This document shows, one piece after another, positions 22,816 through 31,426 of a DNA stretch of 34,183 bases. The stretch's first letter is position 1; each line of letters opens with the position of its first letter. The notes under the pieces are model-generated. The model was not told where the DNA came from. It searched no databases and worked only from the letters and a program-made list of their open reading frames with translations. The position numbers and the translations under genes were made by a program. The DNA lies in NCBI GenBank assembly GCA_020059395.1, contig JAGVCC010000049.1:1-34183 (forward strand), written 5' to 3'. The stretch is from Chitinophagales bacterium (GTDB lineage: Bacteria > Bacteroidota > Bacteroidia > Chitinophagales > Chitinophagaceae).

Positions 22816-24867
22816 TTAATTCACAAAATTCCACTGTATACCAAAGCGTATCATAAGCCCCTGTGTGGGATAATGGGGTGCAGCAAAATTATTATTGATG
22901 AAGCCAAAACCATTAACCAGGCTTGCAGTGTTAAGATTTTCGCCACGTATATAGCCTGTAAAAGATTTTATACGGAAGTGAAAGAAAGCGGTAATGTCGG
23001 GCAGGTTTTTAAGTTTAAAAGTATCCTGCGGCGTAAACTGCCCCATTGCCGGAGAGTAATTATATGCCTCGTAAGGTGTGTAATACCTGAACTCAATGCC
23101 GGCACTGGTATTAAGATTTTTATAAAAAGTACCTTCTAAAGCTATGCGGTTACGTGTAAATACCAGCGGCACTTTTATTGGGGCGCTGCCATCAGTTTGC
23201 TGCAATACCACTTCTGTATACCAGTTTATTCTTTTAGTAAGTTTTATTTTTTTACTGAGGGATGCCTGTGTTAAGTTGATTACTTTACTGCTTTGTGCAG
23301 TGGTGCGGTAGCCTGAAAAATAAGCAAGGTTTGTAATAATGTGATTTTTAAACCCAAGGTTTATAAAAGAGTTAGTAGCATCTGCTCCAAAGGAAATGAT
23401 GTTTTCTTTTTTAGTAATGCTGGTGTTTTTATAGTTAAAAGCTGAAAATACATCGTACACAAAAGAAGGTGTGCGGTTGGTGTTTACAAAAAACAATCTT
23501 ACATCACCCAGTTTTTTATTAAGGTAACGGGCAATAGTGGCATAGGCGGTATAATCACCGCTGTTTAATCCGTTTAAATAAAATTCGCCTTTCAGCAATA
23601 CATCCCACAGGCGGTTACGGGTTTTATTACGGTACTCCCCGTGCAGCACAATGTTGTAAAAATTTTTTGTTTGTGTGGTGGTATCAGTTCGGTAAAAAGT
23701 GCCTTTCATATTTTCCAGCCTTATTCCTGCTAAAAAAAACTGTGCTGTATTTTTTGTATCGGGAAATTGAATGAGCGAAAAATCATTGGTAACAATTTTC
23801 CATTGCTCCCTAAGCATGTAGCTGGCCGTTCTGGTTTTTAAAGTAGTATCGTACCAGCTTTTGTACAATGCAGAATCTGCCTTTGCATCTTTATACAAAT
23901 AATCCTGTGTATTATAAGTAAAGCTGTGCTGCAGGCGCAGCTTTGGGTAAAATAAATATTCGGTTGTGGAGTCATTAATGGCAACGGAATCTTTTTTACC
24001 AATATCATACCGCTGGCGCAGAAAAAAAGTAAAGTCTTTATAAATATTGCCGGTATTTACGGTAGCATTAAACGGGTTGGGCTGAAACAAACTTTCTCCC
24101 CCTAAATTTACCGGTATACTAAACCTTTTTTTGTTATTTTCATTACTAAGCAGCGTATCATTTTTTATACCGCCATTTTCCGAATTTTTAATAGTGTTAC
24201 CCATTAAAACAAAACTTAGCCCGTAACGTTTGCGCTTGCCCTGATAAGTACTGAACAGCCGGTAGCTTTTATGATTGGTATTTTGTGTAACAAAAAAACC
24301 TGGTGCACTTATAAGCCGGTAATCCAAACCAAAGTTCCAGTTGGGGCGTGGGTTTTGGGTGTGCAGCACTTTTATCATTTGTTCTTTGCCACTTGCAAGC
24401 TGATAACCCAGTTGTGTAAAAGGTTTACTGGTTTTGTAAAATTTTGTTTGTTCCAGCGTGTATTTATAAACATCAAATGCATGAAAGCCGGCATCAAACC
24501 CCGGCCTTGTATTGGGCTTGTAAATAATTGAATATGCCGCAGCGCCGTTGTTACCTAAATACTGGTACGATGATGGAATGGAAAAATATTTATCAAAGTC
24601 ATTTATTGAAGAATCCATCCGCACATTACGCACACTGTCTATAAAATAATAACTGATGCTGATGGAGTCTTTTTTATCGTCCCTGTGCTCAAACCCAAGT
24701 GTTTTATCTTTTTCTGATTTACTGGTATCCGTTTTATTACTGCTGCCTGTTGATTTGCTGTTACCTGAAGGCCTGCCACTGCCGGGCATTTTAATCACAT
24801 CCGGTATTTGTGCATACACAAAACCATAAGCTGTAACCAATATTGTTATCAGAATAAGTTTTTTCAT
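22816..24867 (-). CDS. Putative porin (Porin_10-like outer-membrane barrel)
   Basis: This 683-residue protein has a signal peptide (residues 1-19, FVYAQ). A low-complexity Ser/Lys/Asp linker (about 28-60: SGRPSGNSKSTGSSNKTD) precedes a long barrel of alternating strands rich in Tyr, Asn and Gly, ending in MIRFGIQWNFVN, a typical C-terminal aromatic strand. Strands such as GLDYRLISAPGFFV and ENMKGTFYRTDTTT fit the Porin_10 group of Bacteroidota, which has 600-700 residues. It starts 27 bases after the purine nucleoside phosphorylase gene and is probably co-transcribed; a role in nutrient uptake is guessed from that. Confidence 0.7.
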   Translation of the reverse strand: MKKLILITILVTAYGFVYAQIPDVIKMPGSGRPSGNSKSTGSSNKTDTSKSEKDKTLGFEHRDDKKDSISISYYFIDSVRNVRMDSSINDFDKYFSIPSSYQYLGNNGAAAYSIIYKPNTRPGFDAGFHAFDVYKYTLEQTKFYKTSKPFTQLGYQLASGKEQMIKVLHTQNPRPNWNFGLDYRLISAPGFFVTQNTNHKSYRLFSTYQGKRKRYGLSFVLMGNTIKNSENGGIKNDTLLSNENNKKRFSIPVNLGGESLFQPNPFNATVNTGNIYKDFTFFLRQRYDIGKKDSVAINDSTTEYLFYPKLRLQHSFTYNTQDYLYKDAKADSALYKSWYDTTLKTRTASYMLREQWKIVTNDFSLIQFPDTKNTAQFFLAGIRLENMKGTFYRTDTTTQTKNFYNIVLHGEYRNKTRNRLWDVLLKGEFYLNGLNSGDYTAYATIARYLNKKLGDVRLFFVNTNRTPSFVYDVFSAFNYKNTSITKKENIISFGADATNSFINLGFKNHIITNLAYFSGYRTTAQSSKVINLTQASLSKKIKLTKRINWYTEVVLQQTDGSAPIKVPLVFTRNRIALEGTFYKNLNTSAGIEFRYYTPYEAYNYSPAMGQFTPQDTFKLKNLPDITAFFHFRIKSFTGYIRGENLNTASLVNGFGFINNNFAAPHYPTQGLMIRFGIQWNFVN

Positions 24868-24894
24868 TTTACAAATTGCCGTTGTGCAGTATTT

Positions 24895-25707
24895 TTACAA
24901 ACGTGTTACCATCTCTTTAAAAATAGCTGCAAATTTTGGCTCTGCCTCTTTAGCTGCCTGCAGCACTTCATCATGCGTAATGGTATTTTCTTCATCACGT
25001 ATGCCAATGTCTGTAATTACACTCATGGCAAACACCGGCAGGCCCATATGCACTGCAGCAATTACTTCCTGTACAGTACTCATGCCCACAGCATCGCCAC
25101 CTAACCTGAAGATTAATTCGTATTCAGCACGGGTTTCAAACGTGGGGCCGGTTACACCAAAATAAACACCTTCATGCAGGTTAATGCCTTTTTCGGCAGC
25201 TATGGCTTTTGCTTTGTCAATTAAATATTTTTTATACGGCTCACTCATATCCGGAAAGCGTGGGCCAAACTCATTTATATTTTTACCCACCAGTGGATTG
25301 GGCGTATAGAAACTGATGTGGTCTTTAATAATCATCAGGTCGCCCACTTTCCACTCTTTATGTGTGCCGCCGGCTGCGTTGCTTATCAATAAAGTTTCAA
25401 TACCCAAATACTTCATTACACGTATGGGGAACACCACCGCAGCAGTATCATACCCTTCGTAATAATGAAACCTGCCTGCCATACACACCACTGTTTTGCC
25501 ACCCAGCTGCCCAAAAATAAGTTTACCGCTGTGCCCCTCCACGGTACTTACCGGAAAATGCGGTATATCACCGTAGCTGATTTCTTTTTCAATAGTAATT
25601 TCTTTTGTAAAACTGCTGAGGCCACTACCCAACACTATGCCCACCTGCGGTTTTTTGCTGTACTGCTGCTGTATAAAGGATACAGCACTGCTGATTTTCT
25701 CCAACAT
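24895..25707 (-). CDS. punA: Purine nucleoside phosphorylase (trimeric PNP type)
   Basis: This 270-residue cytoplasmic enzyme cleaves purine nucleosides with phosphate to base and ribose 1-phosphate. The motifs match the trimeric PNP/MTAP family in order: GIVLGSGLSSF (23-33, phosphate), GRFHYYEGY (78-86), LISNAAGGTH (107-115), GVTGPTFETRAEY (184-196, with Glu191 as base-binding acid), DAVGMSTVQEV (205-215, with Met209), and SVITDIGI. At the last site Asp233 stands where mammalian PNPs have Asn243; an Asp there is known to shift specificity towards adenosine. THDEVLQAAKEAEPKF near the end supports the family. It leads a likely two-gene operon with the porin. Confidence 0.93.
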   Translation of the reverse strand: MLEKISSAVSFIQQQYSKKPQVGIVLGSGLSSFTKEITIEKEISYGDIPHFPVSTVEGHSGKLIFGQLGGKTVVCMAGRFHYYEGYDTAAVVFPIRVMKYLGIETLLISNAAGGTHKEWKVGDLMIIKDHISFYTPNPLVGKNINEFGPRFPDMSEPYKKYLIDKAKAIAAEKGINLHEGVYFGVTGPTFETRAEYELIFRLGGDAVGMSTVQEVIAAVHMGLPVFAMSVITDIGIRDEENTITHDEVLQAAKEAEPKFAAIFKEMVTRL

Positions 25708-25838
25708 ATATCAGTTTAAATTTTAGTGCGCTAAAGGTACAATACAATCTGTTAACGGTATGTTGGCAAACTGACAACGTATGTTAAATAGTAATTTATT
25801 TTTTGGGCTGAAAGAAAACTTTATTTAAAATAAATAGA

Positions 25839-25846
25839 TATATTTG
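25839..25846 (+). promoter_or_regulatory. -7 promoter box of the small lipoprotein gene
   Basis: TATATTTG is an exact TAnnTTTG match ending 7 bases before the ATG at 25854, so the mRNA leader would be only a few bases or absent. Confidence 0.5.
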
Positions 25847-25853
25847 AATAGCT

Positions 25854-26297
25854 ATGAAAAAAATGCTGATAATGGTTGCAATTCTTATGCTTTTTTCATG
25901 TGGTAAAGAAAAAAGTGACACTGGCAGTATATATTTCCAGCCATGTAAAGTAGTGCCTTTTCTTACAGACAAACCCTGGAACAGGGATACCGTTTTGATT
26001 AACCCGCCATTAACTTACGCAACACTTACATTAAGTGAACAAATGCAATACAATTCTCTTGTAAGTAACATATTTAAACCTAAAGATTTAACTTTTACAT
26101 CTAACTGCAGGTTAACACAAAACAATCCTGACTATGATATGGGTAATTGCAAATGGAGCCAATCGGCAGATGGTAAACATTTATTGCGTTTAAATACCGC
26201 TGCCGGTTATGTTGATACACTCTATAATTACACAGTATCTGCAACATCCTTTACTTATGAAGTTAAATCCAGCACTGGCGTTGCAGTATTTGCATAA
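25854..26297 (+). CDS. Small lipoprotein of unknown function
   Basis: This 147-residue protein has a lipoprotein signal with the lipobox LFSC (Cys16), followed by GKEKSD. The mature part carries three further Cys (FQPCK, TSNCR, MGNCK) and a C-terminal beta-rich segment (HLLRLNTAAGYVDTLYNYTV). No family is recognised. The gene is monocistronic with a near-leaderless promoter. It is probably lipid-anchored in the periplasm or exposed on the surface. Confidence 0.65.
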   Translation: MKKMLIMVAILMLFSCGKEKSDTGSIYFQPCKVVPFLTDKPWNRDTVLINPPLTYATLTLSEQMQYNSLVSNIFKPKDLTFTSNCRLTQNNPDYDMGNCKWSQSADGKHLLRLNTAAGYVDTLYNYTVSATSFTYEVKSSTGVAVFA

Positions 26298-26704
26298 GTT
26301 ATAAATAAGTTTTGCATTGTTACATTATTCCCTACCTGTTGTTTTATAAAACCGGCAACGTTGCCATTTAAAATTCCTCTAAAAACTATTTGTTTTCCAG
26401 TGTTTAGTCTAACTTTTGTAACTATAATTTACACTGCGTTTTACAAGAAATAAAAAGGCTTTTACTCTAATGAAAAAAAATTGCACCAAATATATAACCC
26501 CAATTTGGACTTAAACCCCGTTGGTAAAAGATGATAAAAGTGATGCGGTTGAAAGTACTGATTAAATTAAATTTCCTCAAAACTTAATTTAACAGAACAA
26601 GTTTATAAGTATGCTGAACAACGGGCTAATGTTGGTAACCAAAAAACAAAAAATCGTAAAACTGTAACCGGTTTGCCTTAACTTCGCCATCAAATTTTTA
26701 ACTT
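26298..26704. other. 407-base intergenic region with possible decayed coding sequence
   Basis: No intact gene is seen. A perfect 12-bp palindrome GGCAACGTTGCC lies at 26354-26365. Between about 26530 and 26683 two short frames without start codons give plausible-looking peptide (VKDDKSDAVESTD, and LTEQVYKYAEQRANVGNQKT ending at a TAA near 26681). They may be remnants of a broken small gene or chance. TAACTTCG at 26679-26686 may be the -7 box of sucC, 18 bases before its ATG. Confidence 0.35.
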
Positions 26705-27916
26705 ATGAATTTGCACGAATATCAGGCAAAAGAATTGCTGAAGAAATACAATGTTCCCGTACAGGAAGGCATTGCTTGCAACACCCCCACCGAAGCGGAA
26801 GAAGCCTACCGCCAGATACACACACAATACAGCAGCAAGTTTGCTGTGGTAAAAGCACAGATACATGCAGGCGGCCGTGGTAAAGGTAAAATTGAAGGTA
26901 CGGAGCAACGTGGTGTGGCTGTAGGTAAAAATGCAGAAGACATAAAACAAATTGCACAAAATATTTTGGGTGGCACATTGGTAACTATTCAAACCGGGGC
27001 TGCCGGTAAAGTGGTTAATAAAGTGCTGGTGGCACAGGATGTATATTATGATGGCCCCAACCCTGTTAAAGAATTTTACCTGAGTATTTTGCTTGACAGA
27101 AGCAAAGGCCAAAACGTAGTTATGTACAGCACCGAAGGTGGTATGAACATTGAAGATGTGGCACACGACACCCCTGAAAAAATATTTAAAGAGTGGGTAC
27201 ACCCCGGCGGTACGCTGCAGGCTTTTCAGGCACGTAAAATTGCTTTTAACCTGGGCCTTGGTGGCGAGGCATTTAAAAGCTGCGTAAAGTTTGTTACTAA
27301 TTTATACAATGCCTATGTTGGCTTAGACTGCGGTATGCTGGAAATTAACCCGCTGTTTAAAACAAGCGACGAAAAAATAATTGCTGTGGATTGTAAAATG
27401 AGCATTGACGAAAACGCTTTAATGCGCCATGCCGATGTTGCTGCTTTACGTGATGTTACCGAAGAAGACCCTACCGAAGTGGAAGCAGGTAAGTTTAACC
27501 TGAACTTTGTAAAACTGGATGGTAATGTAGGCTGTATGGTTAACGGTGCCGGCCTTGCAATGGCCACTATGGATATGATTAAATTAAGCGGCGGCGAACC
27601 TGCCAACTTTTTGGATGTAGGCGGTACTGCCAATGCACAAACTGTGGAAGCCGGTTTCCGTATTATTTTAAAAGACCCTAAAGTAAAAGCAATACTGATA
27701 AACATTTTTGGTGGTATTGTACGTTGCGACCGTGTGGCGCAGGGTGTTATTGATGCGTACCAAAGCATTGGCAACATTAATATCCCAATTATTGTTCGCT
27801 TACAGGGTACCAATGCTGATGTTGCTAAAAAACTAATTGACGAAAGCGGCCTGCAGGTGCAGAGCGCTATACTGTTAAGTGAAGCAGCAGCGCTGGTAAA
27901 CAAAGCAGTAGCCTGA
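26705..27916 (+). CDS. sucC: Succinyl-CoA synthetase (ADP-forming) beta subunit
   Basis: This 403-residue protein converts succinyl-CoA, ADP and phosphate to succinate, CoA and ATP together with the alpha subunit (SucD) in the TCA cycle. It begins MNLHEYQAKELLKKYNVPV, the hallmark of the family, followed by AQIHAGGRGKG (ATP-grasp), GLDCGMLEINPL and IAVDCKMSIDENAL (metal-binding acids), and the CoA-ligase domain with FLDVGGTANAQTVEAGF and INIFGGIVRCDRVAQG. Length is normal. No sucD gene is adjacent, which is common in Bacteroidota. A terminator follows directly. Confidence 0.96.
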   Translation: MNLHEYQAKELLKKYNVPVQEGIACNTPTEAEEAYRQIHTQYSSKFAVVKAQIHAGGRGKGKIEGTEQRGVAVGKNAEDIKQIAQNILGGTLVTIQTGAAGKVVNKVLVAQDVYYDGPNPVKEFYLSILLDRSKGQNVVMYSTEGGMNIEDVAHDTPEKIFKEWVHPGGTLQAFQARKIAFNLGLGGEAFKSCVKFVTNLYNAYVGLDCGMLEINPLFKTSDEKIIAVDCKMSIDENALMRHADVAALRDVTEEDPTEVEAGKFNLNFVKLDGNVGCMVNGAGLAMATMDMIKLSGGEPANFLDVGGTANAQTVEAGFRIILKDPKVKAILINIFGGIVRCDRVAQGVIDAYQSIGNINIPIIVRLQGTNADVAKKLIDESGLQVQSAILLSEAAALVNKAVA

Positions 27917-27934
27917 TTAAAATAGATTACCTAT

Positions 27935-27975
27935 AAAATAAAACCCCCAGATCATTAGAACTGGGGTTTTATTTT
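27935..27975. terminator. Rho-independent terminator after sucC
   Basis: AAAATAAAACCCCCAG pairs with CTGGGGTTTTATTTT (27961-27975) with a single bulged C and a 10-base loop. The A/T-rich outer stem gives T-runs on both strands. It lies 18 bases after the sucC stop. Confidence 0.8.
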
Positions 27976-28086
27976 ATACAACTCACAAACGAGTTTATTA
28001 AATCTAATATATCATAGAAAACAGGTAAACTGTAGTTAGGCTATACTGAACTCAGTTGAGGATTACAAAGCCTTATAAAAAACTAT

Positions 28087-28533
28087 TTAGTCTGCAATAA
28101 CTTCTGCAGCTTCAAGCTTTAGTTTTTTTACAGCAGCACCCAAACTACCTTGCTTAACAAATTGAACAGCATTCCAAAGATTATCAACCGAAATTTGTTC
28201 AGAGGTTTCATATCCAAATGTTGATACGCAATCCCAGCTGGCCATACGGCACAAATCGCTTGCAATTTTTGAAGTAGTTTTAGGAATGGCTATCCAAAAC
28301 TTTGATTTACTGTGCAATGCAGGTATTACATCTTTTAAAATTTCCGTAAGTTGCTTTTGGCTAAACGCAAAAACAAGGGCAAAATCAATCTTTTTTGTTT
28401 TTAAAAGCGGGGTAACATTTTTAGAGAAGGAGTATTTAATAAATTGTTTCTCAATAGCTAAAGGCAATCCTTGCAATAAAATATTTTTTTCTTGCTGCAG
28501 CTGCAGCTTCTCGAGCAATGTAAAAGATGACAT
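28087..28533 (-). CDS. DUF3052-like protein of unknown function
   Basis: This 148-residue soluble protein has LEKLQLQQEKNILLQGLP at the N terminus, then KIDFALVFAFSQKQLTEILK and a strand-turn KFWIAIPKTTSKIASDL. This resembles DUF3052-type proteins, which read like (L)WISWPKxxSxxxTDL after a short Rossmann-like alpha/beta region. A final part, CVSTFGYETSEQISVDNLWN, leads into a basic helix. The similarity is from memory and partial. It stands alone between sucC, which is convergent, and the M48 peptidase gene. No function can be given. Confidence 0.55.
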   Translation of the reverse strand: MSSFTLLEKLQLQQEKNILLQGLPLAIEKQFIKYSFSKNVTPLLKTKKIDFALVFAFSQKQLTEILKDVIPALHSKSKFWIAIPKTTSKIASDLCRMASWDCVSTFGYETSEQISVDNLWNAVQFVKQGSLGAAVKKLKLEAAEVIAD

Positions 28534-28696
28534 AGTGTAAAACAGGTTTTTTTGTTCACAAACGTTAATATACTTAAACTGGCAGTAGTGCTTACAGTTT
28601 ATACCATCAATACTTTAGTTATGGTTTTACCTGAAGGATACAAAGATGTCTGACAACAAAAGTACGAAATATCAAGCGCAGACACAAGCATTTACA

Positions 28697-28724
28697 AAAA
28701 AACTCCGCCTATGGCGGAGCTTTT
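28697..28724 (-). terminator. Rho-independent terminator after the M48 peptidase gene
   Basis: CTCCGCC (28703-28709) pairs with GGCGGAG (28713-28719) around a TAT loop, extended by A/T pairs past one mismatch. On the minus strand it is followed by TTTTTTTG. It lies about 20 bases past the stop of the peptidase gene. Confidence 0.8.
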
Positions 28725-28743
28725 GTTACTTTATAAGGCTTTT

Positions 28744-29568
28744 TTACTTGGTTGTTGGGCCAACAGGCTTGTACAATTTAAGCGCTTCGTCCATATAACT
28801 TTGCAGTTTGGCTATCCTGTTTTCGTCGCTTGGGTGGGTAGACAGAAATTCGGGTGGTTTTTGCCCACCGCCTGCCTGGGCCATACGTTGCCAAAATGGG
28901 ACGGCTTCTCTTGGGTTGTAACCTGCCATTGCACAAAAATATAAGCCAAACCTGTCTGCTTCATATTCTTGTTTACGGCCATTGGGCAACAACACGCCTA
29001 TTTGCGCCCCGGGTGCAAATACATTATTGAACAGATTGTTGTATTTGGGATTATTTGCGGTAGCAATATTACCAACAATTTCAAGTCCTTGCGCCAAAGC
29101 TCCTTGGCTCATTCTTTCATTACCGTGGTGGGCTACAGCATGGGTAATCTCATGCCCCATAACCACTGCAAGTGCTGCTTCGTTTTGCGTTATTGGTAAA
29201 AGGCCTGTATACACTACCACTTTACCGCCAGGCATACACCAAGCGTTTACTTCTTTGTTGTTTACAAGATTAAACTCCCATTTGTAGCCTTCCAGTTCTT
29301 TTACTAATTCCAGCTTATTTTCCTGCACATAATATTGTTTTATAGCAGCAGCAATACGCTTTCCCACACGGTTAACCATTTCTGCATCTTTATTAACGGT
29401 TTCGCTCATTACCGGATTTTGAGATAAAAAACTCTTATACTCATTAACTGCCATTTGCCGTAACGATTCCTCACCAAATAACTTTAGTTGTTTGCGGCCG
29501 GTAACAGCGTTTTTATGACAGGCCGCCAGTGTTACAACAGCCAGTAAAAACAAAAATAATTGCTTCAT
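28744..29568 (-). CDS. M48-family zinc metallopeptidase, lipoprotein
   Basis: This 274-residue protein has a lipoprotein signal with lipobox LAAC (Cys17), then HKNAVTGRKQLKLF, a start common to Bacteroidota M48 lipoproteins. The zinc site is GHEITHAVAHH (His139 and His143 as ligands, Glu140 catalytic) with the third ligand Glu203 in EYEADRFGL. STHPSDENRI near the end completes the family signature. It is likely a periplasmic protease for quality control of outer-membrane proteins, like E. coli LoiP/BepA, but without TPR repeats. It is transcribed alone and ended by the hairpin at 28697. Confidence 0.92.
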   Translation of the reverse strand: MKQLFLFLLAVVTLAACHKNAVTGRKQLKLFGEESLRQMAVNEYKSFLSQNPVMSETVNKDAEMVNRVGKRIAAAIKQYYVQENKLELVKELEGYKWEFNLVNNKEVNAWCMPGGKVVVYTGLLPITQNEAALAVVMGHEITHAVAHHGNERMSQGALAQGLEIVGNIATANNPKYNNLFNNVFAPGAQIGVLLPNGRKQEYEADRFGLYFCAMAGYNPREAVPFWQRMAQAGGGQKPPEFLSTHPSDENRIAKLQSYMDEALKLYKPVGPTTK

Positions 29569-29779
29569 TTTTTTACGTTTAGTTTACTATAAACAATTGA
29601 TGTACCAATTTTACAAACAAAAAACAATAACCTTTAATTTTTAGTTAATCGTTTTTTTAATTTTGTGGCAACACTCAATCAATGCAGCATTTTGTGTGTT
29701 AAAAATTTTGAATTATCAGAACACACCCTGCTTCAAATGGTTATAGATGAATATTTATAGAATAAGGTTGGCAGAAAGA

Positions 29780-30436
29780 TTAATTTCGGCGGCGGGCTTT
29801 GCGTTTATCTCTGTGTTTTAATATAGGCACCCTGCTTTCAACACCACGCAGTATACGGCCTATGTTTTTTTGATGGGTAAAAATTACCAATAGTGCCACT
29901 ATTAAAGCAAATATCCTGTATAAAGTTTCATGTTCATTCCATATCCACAAAACACAAACAGGTAAAAAAATTGATGCCAGTATTGAGCTTAATGAAACAT
30001 ATCTTGTTATATAGAGCACCAGTAAAAACACTCCAACACAACTTAAAGCTACAATGGGCTGAATAGCCAGTATCATACCAAATAAAGTGGCTACACCTTT
30101 ACCACCTTTAAAGTTTGCCCAAATTGGAAAAATGTGCCCCAATACAGCTGAGAGGCCAAGCCCAATCATAAAATTGGTACGCTGTAGTTCATTTTCGCTG
30201 CCAAAATAATAGGGCAAGAAATTATAGAGACCCACAGCAACAGCGCCTTTTAAAATATCCAGAATCATTACAACAGTACCGTATCTTGAGCCTAATACCC
30301 TAAAAGTATTGGTGGCCCCCATATTGCCACTGCCGTAATCTCTAATATCAACACCAAAAAAATTTTTGCTGATGATTAAGGCTGTAGGAACTGATCCAAT
30401 AAGATAAGCTACGATGATAAGGAGTAATTCTTTCAT
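29780..30436 (-). CDS. plsY: Glycerol-3-phosphate acyltransferase PlsY
   Basis: This 218-residue inner-membrane enzyme transfers an acyl group from acyl phosphate to glycerol 3-phosphate, the first step of phospholipid synthesis. The three family motifs are present: YLIGSVPTALIISK and YGSGNMGATNTFRVLG (first), GHIFPIWANFKGGKGVAT (second, with the GGKGVAT phosphate loop), and HQKNIGRILRGVESR (third). Five or so membrane helices and a basic tail (KHRDKRKARRRN) are as expected. A TACATTTG -7 box lies 26 bases upstream. The adjacent minus-strand gene upstream is prmA. Confidence 0.95.
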   Translation of the reverse strand: MKELLLIIVAYLIGSVPTALIISKNFFGVDIRDYGSGNMGATNTFRVLGSRYGTVVMILDILKGAVAVGLYNFLPYYFGSENELQRTNFMIGLGLSAVLGHIFPIWANFKGGKGVATLFGMILAIQPIVALSCVGVFLLVLYITRYVSLSSILASIFLPVCVLWIWNEHETLYRIFALIVALLVIFTHQKNIGRILRGVESRVPILKHRDKRKARRRN

Positions 30437-30462
30437 TCGTTACCTTGGGTTGAGTTGAGATA

Positions 30463-30470
30463 CAAATGTA
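30463..30470 (-). promoter_or_regulatory. -7 promoter box of plsY
   Basis: TACATTTG on the minus strand is an exact TAnnTTTG match ending 26 bases before the plsY ATG at 30436. No clear -33 TTTG is seen. Confidence 0.45.
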
Positions 30471-30537
30471 GGGTATTTATTTATTTGTTAACCTTAATTT
30501 AATACAAATCCTCCACAAACGTTTGCATGTCATATAT

Positions 30538-31350
30538 TTAGCAGCTTGCTTCAATACAGAGCCAGTTGCTTTTTTCAGATACAGTTTTAAAAATTAAACT
30601 GTGTTTTAAGGCTGATTCCTTCAGTGAGTTTTCATCTGAACTTAAAATACCACTGAAAAGAACTGTAGCGCCTTTTTTACAAATAAGGGCAATATCACTC
30701 ATATTATCAAGCAGTACATTCAGGTTAATATTTGCCAATACTACATCGTATTTAGTGGCTGTAGTAATTGCTGAAGCCATGGCAACAGTAATTTTCTGAC
30801 ATTTATTAGCTGCTATATTTTCGTTGGTATTTTCTATACTCCATTCATCAATATCCACCGCATCAATTTTTAGCGCACCCATCTTTTCAGCAAGTATTGC
30901 CAGCACTCCGGTTCCGGTACCAAAGTCAAAAACAGTTTTATCCACAAAATTAATATGACTCATTTGCTGCATCATTAAATAAGTGGTGGCATGGTGGCCC
31001 GTGCCGAAACTCATTTTAGGCGTAATAATAATCTCATGTTGGACATTAGTAACTGGTGTATGAAAATCAGCCCTTACTGCAACAAAGTTTTCAACCATTA
31101 CTGGCTCAAAGCTACGCTCCCATTGCGCATTCCAGTTTTGCTGGGCTACTGTTGTTAATGAATATTGTAGTTGCAGGTTGTTTACCACTTCATTTAATGC
31201 CTCCGTATCCAGCATTGATTCTTTAATAAATGCTTTTATACCATTATCTGATTCTTCAAAACCCTCAAAGCCAATATCAGCCAGCAATGCAACCAGTATT
31301 TCATGTTGTTCTGCTTCGTTTGTTTCTATTGCAACCTGTATGTAATTCAT
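30538..31350 (-). CDS. prmA: Ribosomal protein L11 methyltransferase
   Basis: This 270-residue SAM-dependent methyltransferase modifies ribosomal protein L11. The N-terminal ~100 residues form the substrate-recognition domain (MNYIQVAIETNEAEQHEIL, WNAQWERSFEPV). The catalytic domain has MSFGTGHHATT (about 125-135, diagnostic of PrmA), the SAM loop DFGTGTGVLAILAEKMGA, AVDIDEWSIENTNEN and DVVLANINLNVL. An in-frame ATG at 31404 exists, but the family start MNYIQVAIE is at 31350, a -7-like box (TACCTTCG) ends 4 bases upstream of it, and the longer version would run into the terminator at 31385-31410. I therefore use 31350. Confidence 0.93.
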   Translation of the reverse strand: MNYIQVAIETNEAEQHEILVALLADIGFEGFEESDNGIKAFIKESMLDTEALNEVVNNLQLQYSLTTVAQQNWNAQWERSFEPVMVENFVAVRADFHTPVTNVQHEIIITPKMSFGTGHHATTYLMMQQMSHINFVDKTVFDFGTGTGVLAILAEKMGALKIDAVDIDEWSIENTNENIAANKCQKITVAMASAITTATKYDVVLANINLNVLLDNMSDIALICKKGATVLFSGILSSDENSLKESALKHSLIFKTVSEKSNWLCIEASC

Positions 31351-31354
31351 GCTG

Positions 31355-31362
31355 CGAAGGTA
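31355..31362 (-). promoter_or_regulatory. Possible -7 promoter box of prmA
   Basis: TACCTTCG on the minus strand matches TAnnTTTG at 7 of 8 positions and ends 4 bases before the prmA ATG at 31350, downstream of the rhodanese-gene terminator. It would give a leaderless or nearly leaderless mRNA. Confidence 0.4.
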
Positions 31363-31384
31363 TTTGTTTACCACCGGAATGAAA

Positions 31385-31410
31385 AAAGCCATGACTTTTA
31401 TCATGGCTTT
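31385..31410 (-). terminator. Rho-independent terminator after the rhodanese gene
   Basis: A perfect 10-bp stem (AAAGCCATGA at 31385-31394 with 31401-31410) has a 6-base loop and on the minus strand is followed by TTTTTTC. It ends the ddl-PASTA-rhodanese transcript before prmA. Confidence 0.8.
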
Positions 31411-31426
31411 ACAAATTGCTGTAAAA

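Noticed and set aside
26354-26365. Perfect 12-bp palindrome GGCAACGTTGCC
   Set aside because: It lies about 340 bases upstream of sucC and 57 bases past the lipoprotein gene, with no loop and no T-run, so neither an operator nor a terminator role can be supported; noted only within the intergenic entry.
27313-27903. 196-codon minus-strand frame opposite sucC
   Set aside because: Complement of a highly conserved gene; Ser/Ala/Ile-rich translation without any motif.
31351-31404. 18-codon upstream extension of prmA
   Set aside because: It would run through the rhodanese-gene terminator and upstream of the likely -7 box; the family start is MNYIQVAIE.
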